A stretch of 64,000 nt of DNA from Silurus meridionalis (lineage: Eukaryota; Chordata; Actinopteri; Siluriformes; Siluridae). Within the stretch, counting starts at the first letter, position 1, and each line of letters starts with the position of its first letter. Of this stretch, positions 10,764-21,333 are shown piece by piece. The translations under genes were made by a program, and so were the position numbers. The stretch covers positions 38,155,168 through 38,219,167 of the forward strand of contig NC_060887.1 in NCBI RefSeq assembly GCF_014805685.1, read 5' to 3'. The notes beneath the pieces were generated by a model. The model searched no databases. It was not told the origin of the DNA and worked only from the letters and a program-made list of their open reading frames with translations.

Positions 10764-11454
10764 CTCCTGCTGTGGTGTGAGGGGAAGATCAACTGAAACC
10801 CGTCACCTGTCTCTGCAGGAGATCATACACTATACGTGTTGCGATTCAGGTTTTAATTTAGCATCTTTTATATTCATTTTTTTATATTTTGAATAAAAAT
10901 GGTCCAACAGAAATGAGCGCTGCATTAATCACGCGTTTATAAAATGAGTGGCATTAAAATGAATTTGCGTTAACACATTATAAACATGTTCATTTTAACA
11001 ACCCTAATTATTATATTAATACAAAATTAATTTCAAATGTTGTTATCTAATGAATGTATCCAGCCTGAAGATCCACCATATAGAACACAAGCAGAGAAAA
11101 GATGATAATGGTGATCAGGAATGTGTCTGTTCTCAGTCATGTTCTCATCACTGACTCCCTCTGTCTCATCCACATTAACCCCAGACTTCTCACTGTCTTC
11201 TGCCTTGTTCATTGTTATCTTTATAAACTAGTCTACTTCTGTGGTGTGTGAGAGACAGGAAATTATTCACCAGTGGGAGACTGAAATGACAGGAAATAAC
11301 ATTGACATTTCACTAAATAGATTAAAACTAAAGTAACGAGTCTGTTTTGAAAATGTAAGAAGTAGAAAGTACAAATATTTGTGTAAAAAATGTAATGAGT
11401 GAAAATAGTAAAAATTAAAATAGTGAATTAAGTACAGTAAATAAGTATTTGAAT
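10762..11454. other. About 0.7 kb without recognisable genes
   Basis: A+T-rich, non-tandem. Nothing recognised. Confidence 0.5.
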
Positions 11455-11652
11455 GAATGTGTGTGTGTGTATGTGTGTGTATGTGTGTGTGTGTGTGTTT
11501 GTGTAGGTTTTGTATGGTTATGATTCGGTTTTGTACAGTAATATGAATAGGTCATGTGCGTGTGTATATGTGTGCGTGTTTGTGTGTTTGTGTGTGTGTG
11601 TGTATGTGAGAGAGAGATGGTTGTGTATAGTTAATTGTATAGGTTAATATAT

Positions 11653-11731
<79 letters not shown>

Positions 11732-11876
11732 TTGTGTTTAGTTAGTTGTATAGGTTAGTGTGTGTGTGTGTGTGTGTGAGAGACAGTTGTGTATATTTAT
11801 ATGAATAGGTTAATGTGTGTGTGTGTGTGTGTGTGTGTGTTTGAGAGAAGTTGTGTATAGTTAGTTGTATAGGTTA

Positions 11877-11935
<59 letters not shown>

Positions 11936-12032
11936 CTGTCAGATGATGTGTTTCCGAGGGAAGCCCAGCGCTGACAGCAGGACTGAACCTGTCACCTGTC
12001 TGCTCATCTCCCAGACTCTGCTGAGTGTGTAT

Positions 12033-12088
<56 letters not shown>
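11455..12088. repeat. GT-rich block of repeated (GT)n arrays
   Basis: Successive (GT)n runs at about 11459-11500, 11655-11714, 11758-11779, 11815-11841, 11878-11932 and 12031-12084, several followed by GA runs. The spacer 'gttgtgtatagttagttgtataggttaatgtg' recurs in variant form at about 11620, 11732, 11786 and 11850, so the spacers plus GT runs form a coarse tandem repeat. Confidence 0.93.
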
Positions 12089-12091
<3 letters not shown>

Positions 12092-12335
12092 CTCTCACAT
12101 GCAGGAATAAAACCCCTGTGAGAAATGAATCTGCGGATGCTCGGGCTGCCGGTCGATTCAAGCTGCACGATCGATGTGGAAGTGCTTTGATATTTCACTC
12201 TGGCCGAGTGGAGAACGTTAGACAACATGGCTTCTGCTTTTCACCAGGCATACATCACCTCCTCCTCCTCTTTCTGCTCTGACATCCATTAATATGCCTA
12301 GAATTTACACACATACATAGCTATACATACCCTCT
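12089..12335. other. Non-repetitive segment, no gene recognised
   Basis: G+C-moderate unique-looking sequence between a GT array and a Tc1-A fragment. No coding motif. Confidence 0.4.
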
Positions 12336-12420
12336 ACTTCCAAAAGTATTCAGACACCTGCCTGTTTCAGCTGTGTGGTTCCTCCTCAAACTTCTGCCAC
12401 AAACTTGGAGGCACCTGAGA
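12336..12420 (+). mobile_element. Tc1-A end fragment
   Basis: Begins 'ccaaaagtattcagacacc', the terminal sequence of the family, and includes 'cacaaacttggaggca', which recurs at 29838-29858. Confidence 0.5.
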
Positions 12421-12449
12421 TATAAAGTGGTTATGAAGTTGTATAAAGG

Positions 12450-12790
12450 AATGTATAAGTTTGTCCCTTATAATTATAATTCGATCCCTAAAGTGCGATC
12501 CAGTGTCTGTGGCAAGGAAGAGCTTCCTGGGAATTCATGAGGAAGAAACTTTGAGAAGAACCAGACTCAAAAGAAAATCCGCCCTCATCCTCAACACCAA
12601 ATGTCCATTTATTTCAGTTCCATCATTGTCGAGGTGTGCTGTTCATTTCAGCACTTAAATGCAGAACTGTTCGTGCGGCCTGTTGCGCTGAACCATTGTA
12701 GCAGACTGTTGATATAAATTACAATCTAAATCCATCATCAGAGTTCTTAAGTTGCTCTGTAACTTCATGGATCTTCCTGTGGAACCATCC
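12450..12790 (+). repeat. Dispersed repeat family B
   Basis: Matches 42055-42320 in order: 'gagcttcctggga', 'gaggaagaaactttgag', 'ccagactcaaaag', 'cctcatcctca', 'tccatttattt', 'gtcgaggtgtgc' and 'gtagcagactgtt'. A third copy is on minus at 31735-31955. The family resembles a common fish repeat ending in 'caattttatttgtatagcgc'. Mechanism of mobility unknown to me. Confidence 0.6.
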
Positions 12791-12869
12791 TTATCTGCAC
12801 AGAGTGCCTTTAACCAAAAAGACATAGAGCTGAATCCACTTAGGATGAATCTGGCACATCCAAAGATTC

Positions 12870-13030
12870 TATGCTTCAGGCTACAGGCTGCCTGCACACC
12901 TTGGCTCTGGATCTGCTGCAGGAGCCAAACGCTGGAGATGTCCCTGGTGGTGAGCAGGTCCATGAGCTCCACTGTGCTACGGACCTGGCCCTGAGCGCAA
13001 CCAAAGAGACCGCTAAGGCCTCTCGCACAT
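12870..13030 (+). pseudogene. DIRS gag-like remnant
   Basis: The plus strand reads LQATGCLHTLALDLLQEPN and then EQVHELHCATDLALSATKE, ending TAKASRT and a stop at about 13030. The pattern 'E-L-x-x-A-T-D-L-A-L-x-A-T-K' is typical of the gag-like protein of vertebrate DIRS elements, as I recall them. It is a 50-residue fragment fused by deletion to the RNase H region. Confidence 0.6.
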
Positions 13031-13039
13031 GAGAACCCA

Positions 13040-13700
13040 GTGATGGGTTTCGGAGGGGCAATTCACTCCGTACAATCAAGGTCACGCCACGAGTCATACG
13101 TTCCTTAAATGTGTGGAGAGATTCTGGGTTCTTGACTCAGGGCCCTGTGGTAAGAGTTCCTGAGTGTCGCAAAATGCTTACGACAGACGCGTCTCTCACG
13201 GGGGTTCAGGAGCGGTCATGGCCTCTGGGGGAGGTCCCATCTAAAGTAAAACATAAACTGCCTTGAGATGCTAGCCGTGATTCAAGTTTTAAAGCATTTC
13301 CTCCCAGACCTCAGAGGCCACCATGTGTTGGTCCGTACAGACAACACTTCTGTGGTTTCTTATATTAACCACCAGGGTGGTCTGCGATCTCACCTCCTGT
13401 ACAAGCTGGCACGCCAGATCCTCTCTTTGAAGGCAGCGTATATCCCAGGCCACTTAAATAGCGAATAGTGGTGGAGCAAATCTGGGAACAATTTCACAGA
13501 GCTCAAGTGGACCTGTTTGCGTCTCAAGAGACATTGCATTGCTCTCTCTGGTTTTCCCCAAAAACCCCAGCCCCTCTAGGGGGCTGTACACCTCTCCCTC
13601 TGTCGCCCTCTGTTCTGTAGAGAGTTTGACGGTATGAAGTCCCCACGGTGGCCGGGCAGGCCATGGTTTGCGAACCTGGTAGCCCTTCTCGAACACCGTC
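13040..13700 (+). pseudogene. DIRS reverse transcriptase C-terminus / RNase H relic
   Basis: From about 13155 the plus strand gives MLTTDASLTGVQ (first acidic residue of RNase H), then, after an indel and stop near 13263, EMLAVIQVLKHFLPDLRG with the catalytic Glu, VLVRTDNTSVVSYINHQGG with the Asp in RTDN, and LSLKAAYIPGHLN. A stop follows at about 13468 where family members continue. After another frame change the linker reads VEQIWEQFHRAQVDLFASQET. The order D-E-D fits RNase H. No polymerase YxDD motif remains upstream. Confidence 0.8.
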
Positions 13701-13799
13701 CCTGGAACCTTCCTCTCAGGAGGGATCTTCTATCTCAGGCAGGGCATCCCTCCATGAGGATGTTGTATGCCGCAAGGTGATGCCTGATTACTGCATGGT

Positions 13800-14760
13800 G
13801 TAAACAACACCGCCTAGACCTAGTTAACTGCCCAGTCAGTTCAGTGCTGGAATTCCTTCAAAGACTGTTCAGCAAAGGGTTGGCTCCTTCCACCCTGAAG
13901 GTTTATGTGTCCGCCATTGCAGCCTGTCATGTCCCTCTCACAGGGCAGTCACAGGATAAGAACCAGTTGGTGACACGCTTTTTTCCGTGGCTTGAAGGCC
14001 CTGTTGGAGCCTCCCTTTAAGCCTCTGACCGAGGTTCTTATCAGTTAAGACCGTGTTCCTCTTGGCCATCTCCTCTCTAAAGAGTAGGGGATCTTCAGGC
14101 CCTTTTTGTGGCACCTTCTTTTCTGGAGTTTACTCCAGGCCTGGCCAGTGCCTTCCCGTACCCTATATAAGGGTATGTTCCTAAAATACCCTTGGTCATC
14201 ACACAACCTAATCCAGACCAGACCAAGCTTAACCGACTGTGTCCAGTGTGAGCTCTGGACATATACAGTGAGGAAAATAAGTATTTGAACATGATTTCTG
14301 GATTTTTTTTTTTTAGATTATGTGAACATGCACCTCACAGTGAACATGCACCTACGATGACAATTTCAGACCCCTCCATGATTTCTAAATGGGAGAACTT
14401 GCAAAATAGCAGGTTGTTCAAATACTTATTTTCCTCACTGTACATCCACAGAACAGAGCTGTGGAGGAAGTCGGAGCAGCTGTTTGTCTGCTATGGCCCA
14501 CATGTCTTCCTGCGAATACGCTCAGCAGATGGATTGTGGATGCTATTTTTCCTCTTATGAGTGCTCTGGTCTCCCCACTCTATTCGGGGTCAGAGTGAAC
14601 TTCACTCGAAGTGTGGCTGCCTCTAAGGCATTGTCTTCTGGAGTTTCCCTCCAGTACATTTGCAACGCTGTGGGCTGGTCCACCCCCCTGACTATTGTCA
14701 GGTTCTTTAGCCTAAACCTCAATGCCACTCCTGGCCCCTCTGTCCTTCGCCCTTAGCTGT
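13800..14760 (+). pseudogene. DIRS tyrosine recombinase relic, split by a MITE
   Basis: The N-terminal part (13845-14000) reads SVLEFLQRLFSKGLAPSTL then KVYVSAIAACHVPLTGQSQ, a core-binding domain. The catalytic part after the MITE (14455-14756) reads ECSGLPTLFGVRVNFTRSV, AASKALSSGVSLQYICNAVG, WSTPLTIVRFFSLNL and ends at a natural stop at 14757. In related elements, as I recall, the box before the second Arg is HxTR and the nucleophile is in a RFY motif; here they read NFTR and RFF, so both the His and the Tyr appear lost. The 175-bp insertion at 14266 and several stops also inactivate it. Confidence 0.75.
14266..14440. mobile_element. 175-bp MITE derived from the Tc1 element
   Basis: Starts CAGTGAGGAAAATAAG and ends with its complement, TA on both sides (14264-14265, 14441-14442). 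The left 26 bp and the right ~150 bp equal the ends of the 8658-10258 element, joined directly at 'gaacatgatttctgg' with the whole gene deleted, plus a short local duplication ('gtgaacatgcacct'). It lies inside the DIRS recombinase relic, so it inserted after the DIRS copy. Confidence 0.93.
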
Positions 14761-14814
14761 GCCTGTCCACACTAGGCAATGGTCAGTCTGGCTTGATTGT
14801 CTTTTGTTCCCAAA

Positions 14815-14925
14815 GCGTTTCTGATGCAGCTCCAGTTCCTGAAGGGAAACATCTCTAGGTTACGTATGTAAACATGGTTCCCAGAGTTAACAAGATGCTG
14901 CGTCTCTATGCCACACTGCCTGCAT
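14815..14925. repeat. Probable DIRS terminal repeat
   Basis: Contains 'gaagggaaacatctctagg' and 'ggttcccagagttaacaag' then 'atgctgcgtctctatgcc', matching in pattern the G+A-rich 'gaacgtctc...gttccctgag' inverted end sequence of fish DIRS elements. Identification rests on recall. Confidence 0.55.
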
Positions 14926-15049
14926 CCCTGCAGCACTTCCAGCCCTTTTCAAAAGCTGGCACTGGTTTCACTCCATGTGTTTTTAAGCTTTCTGGTCGTG
15001 ACGTCACCCTGCTGGTGATGCCACTGCACCATCCTCTACCACTGGTCCA

Positions 15050-15545
15050 CTGATTCCTCCATCCTCTACCACTACTCCACTGATCCCTTCATCCTCTACC
15101 ACTGCTTGACTGATCCCTCTATCCTCTACCACTGCTCAACTGATCCCTCCATCCTCTACCACTGCATTAATCATCCCTTCATCTTCTACCACTGCTCCAC
15201 TCATCCTTCCATCCTCTACCACTGCACCACTGATCTCTTCATCCTCTACCACTGCACAATTGATCTCTTCATTTTCTACCACTGCACCACTGACCTCTAC
15301 CTTCTCTAGTACTGCTCCACCCATCCTTTCATTCTCTACCACTGCTCTGCTGATCCCTCCATCATCTACCACTGCACCACTGATCCCTCCATCCTCTACC
15401 ACTGCACTAGTGCTCCACTGATCCCTCCATCCTCTACCACTGCACCACTGATCTCTATATCCTCTATCACTGCACCACTTATCTATCCATCCTCTACCAC
15501 TGCTCCACTGATCCCTCCATCCTCTACCAATGCACCACACATCCC
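15050..15545. repeat. 30-bp minisatellite, about 16 copies
   Basis: Unit 'atcctctaccactgctccac' plus 'tgatccctcc', exact starts at 15061, 15091, 15121 and so on. One unit near 15400 has an extra 13 bp. The period is a multiple of three, so a 134-codon minus-strand frame of ten-residue repeats stays open; I judge it non-coding. Confidence 0.95.
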
Positions 15546-16384
15546 TTCGTTCTACCTATATAAGTTTATTTGTAGACAGATTTGATACAATCTATAATAT
15601 ATAAAGAACGAATAAAATAATAAATAAATAAATAAATAAATATGCAAAAAATAGACAAACTTTGTTATATTAGCTCATTTATTTGAAGTTTAAAATTGTT
15701 TTCTGTACTTTTTTTTATTTTTTTATTTGTATTAGGAATAATATTTACCTTTTTTTTTTTTTTCTCGCTGATTTGTATTAAGAATGCAGCGTTAAGAATG
15801 AGAGCTGTGTAAATGTAAACGCTTTCTGCATGAACGATTTCCTAAGTTGGTGACTCTGACACCTATACAAATAAACCAAATTACACTTCGCACATTCAGA
15901 TTGTTTTCTGATCTAATCAGCGCCGTGACAAAAGTCGTAATCGGCTCCTAATCATCAGGAGTAAAGTACGATATCAAGACAGAAGTTTTTCCCTCCTGCT
16001 TTCTCTCTTTGATAAAGATCCGGCCATGAAGCTTTAATATTATTACAGCGGTCTGGATAAAAAGCAGCGGTTCAGCAACTGCCGTCTGTGCTTTACGTAG
16101 AAATGCAGGAGTCAGAAAAGCACTTATCCCTCCATCCCTTCCTCCCTCCGTCCTGCTGACCGCTCACTCCACAGCGCATTAATCAATTCCATAATTAGAT
16201 CCCTCCTCCAATCCCTCTCTGAAAGACTCGCCATCCCAGAGTCTGCAATTGCATCACATTACCCAGCACAAAAAACTGCAAAAATAACTGACAGAAAAGA
16301 AAATTCAGCAGACGAGAAGAAGAACAAACCCACGACGTTCAGACGGTGATATCCAAGAAAAACTAAGGTCCTGACAGATACATT
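15546..16384. other. Mostly unique sequence, no gene recognised
   Basis: Includes an (AATA)n run at about 15600-15643 and T-rich tracts. The part at 15780-16260 is non-repetitive and mid-G+C. Confidence 0.45.
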
Positions 16385-17060
16385 CAATAGTTCTCTAGGG
16401 TTCTCAACATCCAACACAAGTCCTTCCTGAAACCCTGAAATGTTCTAGAGATTTAGAGAAATATTGTCCATCTTTTATGTAGCCCACAATAATGACAGTA
16501 ATGCAGATTCTTCAAAGGTTTCAGTAGATCATTTGAGGGTCCCCATCTTGCAAAAATAGGGTTCTCTTGCTGAGAGGAACACTCTTTATTAAAGAATATG
16601 TATATAAAGTTTATTGACCAAGAACTGCACATACACCTTTAGAAAAAAGGGTTCTTCAAAGGTTCCTCAAGGGTTCTTCAGGAGTTATTCAAGAGTCCTT
16701 AAATGCTATTATAAATAAATTAGAAAGTTTTTTGACAATAAAAAAAGATCCAACTGCAAACCTCACAGGTTCTCAGGATCAGGAATTTTGGATCTCTACA
16801 AAAAAAAAAGAGGTTCTTCATGTGTTCTTTACGGTGCTTCATGTGTTCTTGAATGTCCTCATCTTTTAAAAATAAGGTTCTAATATGAAGTCTTGGTGAA
16901 AACATTTTGCGGAAAAACAAGACAAAATGAACATATGTACAACATGTACACACTCATTGACTAATAGTCCACCTGTCAGCAAGGCTCTTCAGGGGTTCCT
17001 CAAGTGTTCTTCAAAGGTTCCTTCTGAATTCTTTAAGGGTTTATTGGTGGGTTTGTTATC
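16385..17060. repeat. Degenerate 'ggttcttcaaaggttc' repeat region
   Basis: Variants of 'ggttcttca', 'aaaggttcctca' and 'agggttctt' recur at about 16395, 16505, 16550, 16640-16690, 16810-16850 and 16985-17040. Spacing is irregular, so this is a diffuse repeat and not a clean tandem array. Confidence 0.55.
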
Positions 17061-17405
17061 ATGCTAAACTAGTAACTTCATTACTGTTCAGTAACCTGGA
17101 TCTTTCACGGTGTAGATTAGTTTTTATCCTATTAGGTCAAAACTGTATTTCTTTATTTCAGGACTGCTCTGGATCCTGCAGAATCTCAGCCTGGAAGTCA
17201 GTGGGTATGAAGAATTCACAGCAGAGCGATGTATCCTAGCATGAAATCTCCACTGAGGAGAAAATTACCCCAACAATTACTCTAATCTAAAAACTATCAG
17301 TGTGATATAAAGGCTCAGAACACGAGCAAAACTGTTTCTATTTCATTACAACCAAATACAATTTATTCCTCTCTGTAATTGTAAGGTTTATGCCAGGCCT
17401 ATGTG

Positions 17406-17407
<2 letters not shown>
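17061..17407. other. No gene recognised
   Basis: Non-tandem sequence. Confidence 0.5.
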
Positions 17408-17458
<51 letters not shown>

Positions 17459-17568
17459 ATATCAAATGACTTTAAAGTGGCTGTAAAACGGCTAAAGCTG
17501 ATATCTCGACACGACTTCACACTCACTGAGTCAAATGAGCCTTTTCAGTGCTGTCATTAATCACAGAG

Positions 17569-17624
<56 letters not shown>

Positions 17625-17659
17625 GCAGTGAGAGACAGAGGGAGGAAGTGACCGTTTAA

Positions 17660-17690
<31 letters not shown>

Positions 17691-17798
17691 CTGAATAGAC
17701 TGCGGTGTTTGTGGTGACGGCCATAATGAGATTTCACTTAATTGCTTGGAGTTTGTAAAACGACCACAGAAGGCTTGCTGATCTCTAAATATGGCAAA

Positions 17799-17844
<46 letters not shown>

Positions 17845-17873
17845 ACTTTCATATTAGGACCATACAATAGAGA

Positions 17874-17962
<89 letters not shown>
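17408..17962. repeat. Microsatellite cluster (CA, GT, CT, TA)
   Basis: (CA)n at 17408-17457, 17571-17622 and 17802-17842, (GT)n at 17663-17689, then (CT)n 17876-17914 passing directly into (TA)n 17914-17962. Confidence 0.97.
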
Positions 17963-17964
<2 letters not shown>

Positions 17965-17966
<2 letters not shown>

Positions 17967-18325
17967 TTGTAAGTTTGTGGACACCTCACCATAAGGTTGC
18001 TCTTTCTAGACATCACATTCCACATTTGGAAAAATCTCTATTTGCTCTTTGAATAAACTCCACTCTTCTGGGAAGATGTTCCACTACATTTTGTGGAGAT
18101 TCATTCAGACACAAGGGTGTTAGTAAAGTCAGGTACTGATGTAGGTGAGGAGGTGAGGAGGCCTGGGGGTGGAGTCAGTGTTCACATTCATCTCAATAGT
18201 GTTGGCGCTCTACAGCAGGAGATCTTCCACTCCAGACCATGTATAGCATGTCATGCTCCTGTACAATTGTCTGCTGGCTTGTGGGGAGCTTTTGAACAGA
18301 CTGAGGTAAAGTTTTCCAGACAGCA
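17965..18325 (-). pseudogene. Tc1-A transposase C-terminal relic
   Basis: Reverse-oriented copy of the family: plus-strand 'ccactcttctgggaagatg' is the antisense of the LPRRVE segment, 'ggtactgatgtaggtgaggaggtgaggaggcctggg' of the PRPTSVP segment, and 'catctcaatagtgttggcg' of the region around the catalytic Glu. Left end 'gtttgtggacacctc' is the family terminus. Disrupted throughout. Confidence 0.65.
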
Positions 18326-18334
18326 GTAAAGTGA

Positions 18335-18336
<2 letters not shown>

Positions 18337-18383
<47 letters not shown>
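18337..18383. repeat. (GT)n microsatellite
   Basis: About 23 GT units directly after the Tc1-A relic. Confidence 0.98.
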
Positions 18384-18384
<1 letters not shown>

Positions 18385-18630
18385 GCATTAACATTAACAT
18401 AAGAGCGATCAAACAGTTCAACGGTTGAGTCGTTGATAATAAAAACGGCTAAATAAACGCTGTCTTCTCCTCTTCATTCCTCATCATCACCGCTGATAGT
18501 TTGTTATTAAGCCTCTCCAGGGAGACGTTTCGTTCTCTCATTAACCCTGACGTCAATTTCCTGCAAAAAAAAAAAACACACACACAGGGTGACCCTGAGG
18601 ACGGAGAGTTTCATAACATCACCAGGGTTT

Positions 18631-18636
18631 CACACA

Positions 18637-18676
<40 letters not shown>
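18631..18676. repeat. (CA)n microsatellite
   Basis: About 22 CA units with one CATA interruption. Confidence 0.98.
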
Positions 18677-18680
<4 letters not shown>

Positions 18681-18749
18681 TCAGCAGTGTGGGGAGCGAG
18701 CGTGCTGAGGGCTGAGGGCTTCACGTACTGGCTAAAGAGATAGAATGTG

Positions 18750-18825
18750 CCAAAAGTATTGGGACACCCGACTTTTACATTCGTACCTGGTTCTTCCACA
18801 AAATCATTCCGCAAAGTCGTTTAGG
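18750..18825 (+). mobile_element. Tc1-A end fragment
   Basis: 'gccaaaagtattgggacacc' followed by 'cgacttttac' is the family terminal repeat; the body is not recognisable beyond 'gacgtctttggatg'. Confidence 0.55.
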
Positions 18826-19132
18826 ACGTCTTTGGATGAAAGAGCGTGATATAGCAACAGCAGATATGACATCGATGGAAGAAGTTCCAGATCTTCTCTG
18901 AATCTTCTCTGTAATGGAAATCGTCGTACGCCGTTTCGAGGAAACCGAGACGATTCACCGCCAGGGTTTGGCAACATTCCACCTCGGAGCGTTTTTTTCC
19001 ATCAGGAGGTGTGTATCTCTCAGCGTTAACGCCAGGCTCTCCAATTAGCACGCAGCTGCAAACAAGGACTGAAGAAGCACCCGAGAGCGAACACGACATG
19101 CTTTTTAATAGACTTATACGTATACGATATGA
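18826..19132. other. No gene recognised
   Basis: Mid-G+C, non-repetitive sequence between two oppositely oriented Tc1-A ends. It could be cargo of a larger element bounded by those ends; unproven. Confidence 0.35.
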
Positions 19133-19457
19133 GCAAAAGTATAAGGACACCCGAATCTTCTTTTTGAACATCCCATTCCACATTTAGTCCTGATTCACTA
19201 TCATAGGGAAGATGATCTACTAGATTTTTGTGGAGATTTATGCTTATTAAACCTGTATGTCAGTGAGGTGAGAAGGTCTGGAGGTGCATCAGCGTTCCAA
19301 TTGATCCAAGTAGGGCTATATCCGGAGATCTTCCACTCCAACCCCATGTGTCTTTATGGTGCTGGAACAGGTTTGCACCTGTGCACAAAGGTTTCCGAGT
19401 TTAAGTAAAGGAAATATTCCATGTCTTTGAAATCTTCGGGTGTCCCAATACTTTTGG
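19133..19457 (-). mobile_element. Near-full-length Tc1-A non-autonomous element
   Basis: Bounded by inverted ends: 'gcaaaagtataaggacaccc' on the left and 'ggtgtcccaatacttttggc' on the right. Internal order matches other copies (antisense of the transposase C-terminal part). At about 325 bp it is short for an autonomous element, so it is probably a deletion derivative that spread in trans. Confidence 0.7.
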
Positions 19458-20074
19458 CATCTGCACGTGCTAAGTAAATGATTGTAACTTGCAATTAGAA
19501 CACTGTTTTGTAGAAAATCCAAGAAAATCCAACAGAACGTTGTAAAATCTGAGCTGGGTGATGTCCCCTGAGAGGTACAGTACACATTTACATTTCTCCT
19601 GTAGAAGATCTTTGTGCAGAGACACCAGGAGTGACGTCCATGAACACATGAACTCACAGTGACTGTCTCACTCTGAGCTCGGGGCGAAAAACACACCGCA
19701 CTGCCGAATTCAGCAGTTTCGCAGGGAAAACACTGCGCCGACTCTTTGTGTGCAGAAACCCGGGTTCCAGTGTGTTAGTGAGCAGACCAGCGCATTCCCT
19801 TGTTGCAGATGATTTCACGTCTTCACATTTCTGCCTCAGCTGGAAAAAAAGAAAAACCTCGCTTCCTGACTTCTTCTCGAGAGGCTTGATGATTAAATGA
19901 TGAGTTCAATCAGGGTGAGATTAGTGAAGATAGCATTAAAAATGGACTGATGGCATAAATTACTTTCCTACGCTATGCATAAAACATCATGTTCTTCTCA
20001 GGTCGATCATTTATTATGGAGAATATTGTATGTTCAGGGTGGGATCTGACAAGGTGTTTTTTCCTTCACTGAGA
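19458..20074. other. No gene recognised
   Basis: Non-tandem sequence, no motif recognised. Confidence 0.45.
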
Positions 20075-20935
20075 CACAGAAGCCACGCCCTCTTAAATTT
20101 ACCTTAAAGCAAAATAATTTCTCATTTACTGACATTTATAAACAGAGGCCACGCCTCCTTCACAGAGACTGAGAAACAGAGGCCACACCTCCTTCATGGA
20201 GACTGAGAAACAGAGGCCACACCTCCTTCATTAAAACTGGGAAACAGAGGCCACACCTCCTTCATTAAAACTGGGAAACAGAGGCCACACCTCCTTCCAT
20301 GAGACTGAGAAACAGAGGCCACACCTTCTTTACTGAGACTGAGAAACAGAGGCCACACCTCCTTCACTGAGACTGAGAAACAAAGGCCACAACTTCTTCA
20401 CTGAGTCTGAGAAACAGACCACGCCTCCTTCTTTGAGGCACAGAGGCCACACCTTCTTCACTGAGACTGAGAAACAGAGGCCATGCCTACTTCAATTAGA
20501 ATGACATTCAGAGGCCACAGCTTCTTCACTGAGACTGAGAAACATAGGCCTCGCCTCCTTCACTGGGGCACAGAGGCCCTGCCTTCTTCACTGAGACTGA
20601 GAAACAGAGGCCACACCCCCTCTATTTAGAATGACACACAGACCACGTCTGCCTTACTGTGACTGACATGGCAAGACCACACCCACTTCCTTGAGATTGA
20701 AAAAATGCCACACCTCCATTATTTAGAATAAAACAGAGGCCACACCTTTCACTGAGAATGACACCAAGATGACACATAGACCACACCTCCTTAACTCAAA
20801 CTCACACCAAGGTCACGCCCACTCCACAGACACTGACATATTGGCCACACCTCCTTCCATAAGACAGATCCACAAAGACCACGCCTCTTTTGCTCAGATT
20901 GACACACCATGGCCATGCCTCTTTCCCTGACACGT
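20075..20935. repeat. ~35-bp degenerate minisatellite
   Basis: Unit approximately 'gagactgagaaacagaggcc' plus 'acacctccttcact'. Around 20 copies, well conserved at 20140-20480 and increasingly diverged toward 20900. Confidence 0.92.
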
Positions 20936-21116
20936 AATACATTTCTCATAGAAATAAAAACAGGAACTTTCTCCCCTGAACTATGATTTGAAATCATTTC
21001 AGCCATATTGAAAAAATACGGAGACCAGAGAAGTGAGTCAAATCAGCAAATCTTTACACAGTTAGAAATAATTCATGAGTGTTTTTTTCCCAAAGCGCAC
21101 TGTCAGTGACACTCAG

Positions 21117-21117
<1 letters not shown>

Positions 21118-21167
<50 letters not shown>
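21118..21167. repeat. (CA)n microsatellite
   Basis: About 25 CA units. Confidence 0.98.
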
Positions 21168-21168
<1 letters not shown>

Positions 21169-21287
21169 GACTGAAATGCCAAGGACTTGCATTATATTTG
21201 TGTTGCTGTGTACAAGGCGATGTTGCTGAACATGGAGCTAAATAATGACGAAATAATGGATTAGAGAAACAATGGGTCATGGTCAGC

Positions 21288-21290
<3 letters not shown>

Positions 21291-21332
<42 letters not shown>
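21291..21332. repeat. (GT)n microsatellite
   Basis: About 21 GT units; opposite polarity to the CA run 125 bp upstream. Confidence 0.98.

Positions 21333-21333
<1 letters not shown>

Larger units (their letters stand above)
12860..14925 (+). mobile_element. DIRS-like tyrosine-recombinase retrotransposon relic
   Basis: Pieces in order on plus: gag remnant (12870-13030), RNase H (13100-13470), downstream linker (13480-13760), tyrosine recombinase (13800-14760, interrupted by a MITE), then a terminal repeat (about 14815-14925). The order gag, RT/RNase H, tyrosine recombinase without a DDE integrase is the DIRS arrangement. Gag joins the RNase H region directly, so most of gag and the reverse transcriptase are deleted. 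The 5' terminal repeat was not found. Confidence 0.8.

Noticed and set aside
12860..14925. Endogenous retrovirus or LTR retrotransposon with DDE integrase
   Set aside because: No protease, envelope or integrase motifs; the downstream enzyme is tyrosine-recombinase-like, fitting DIRS.
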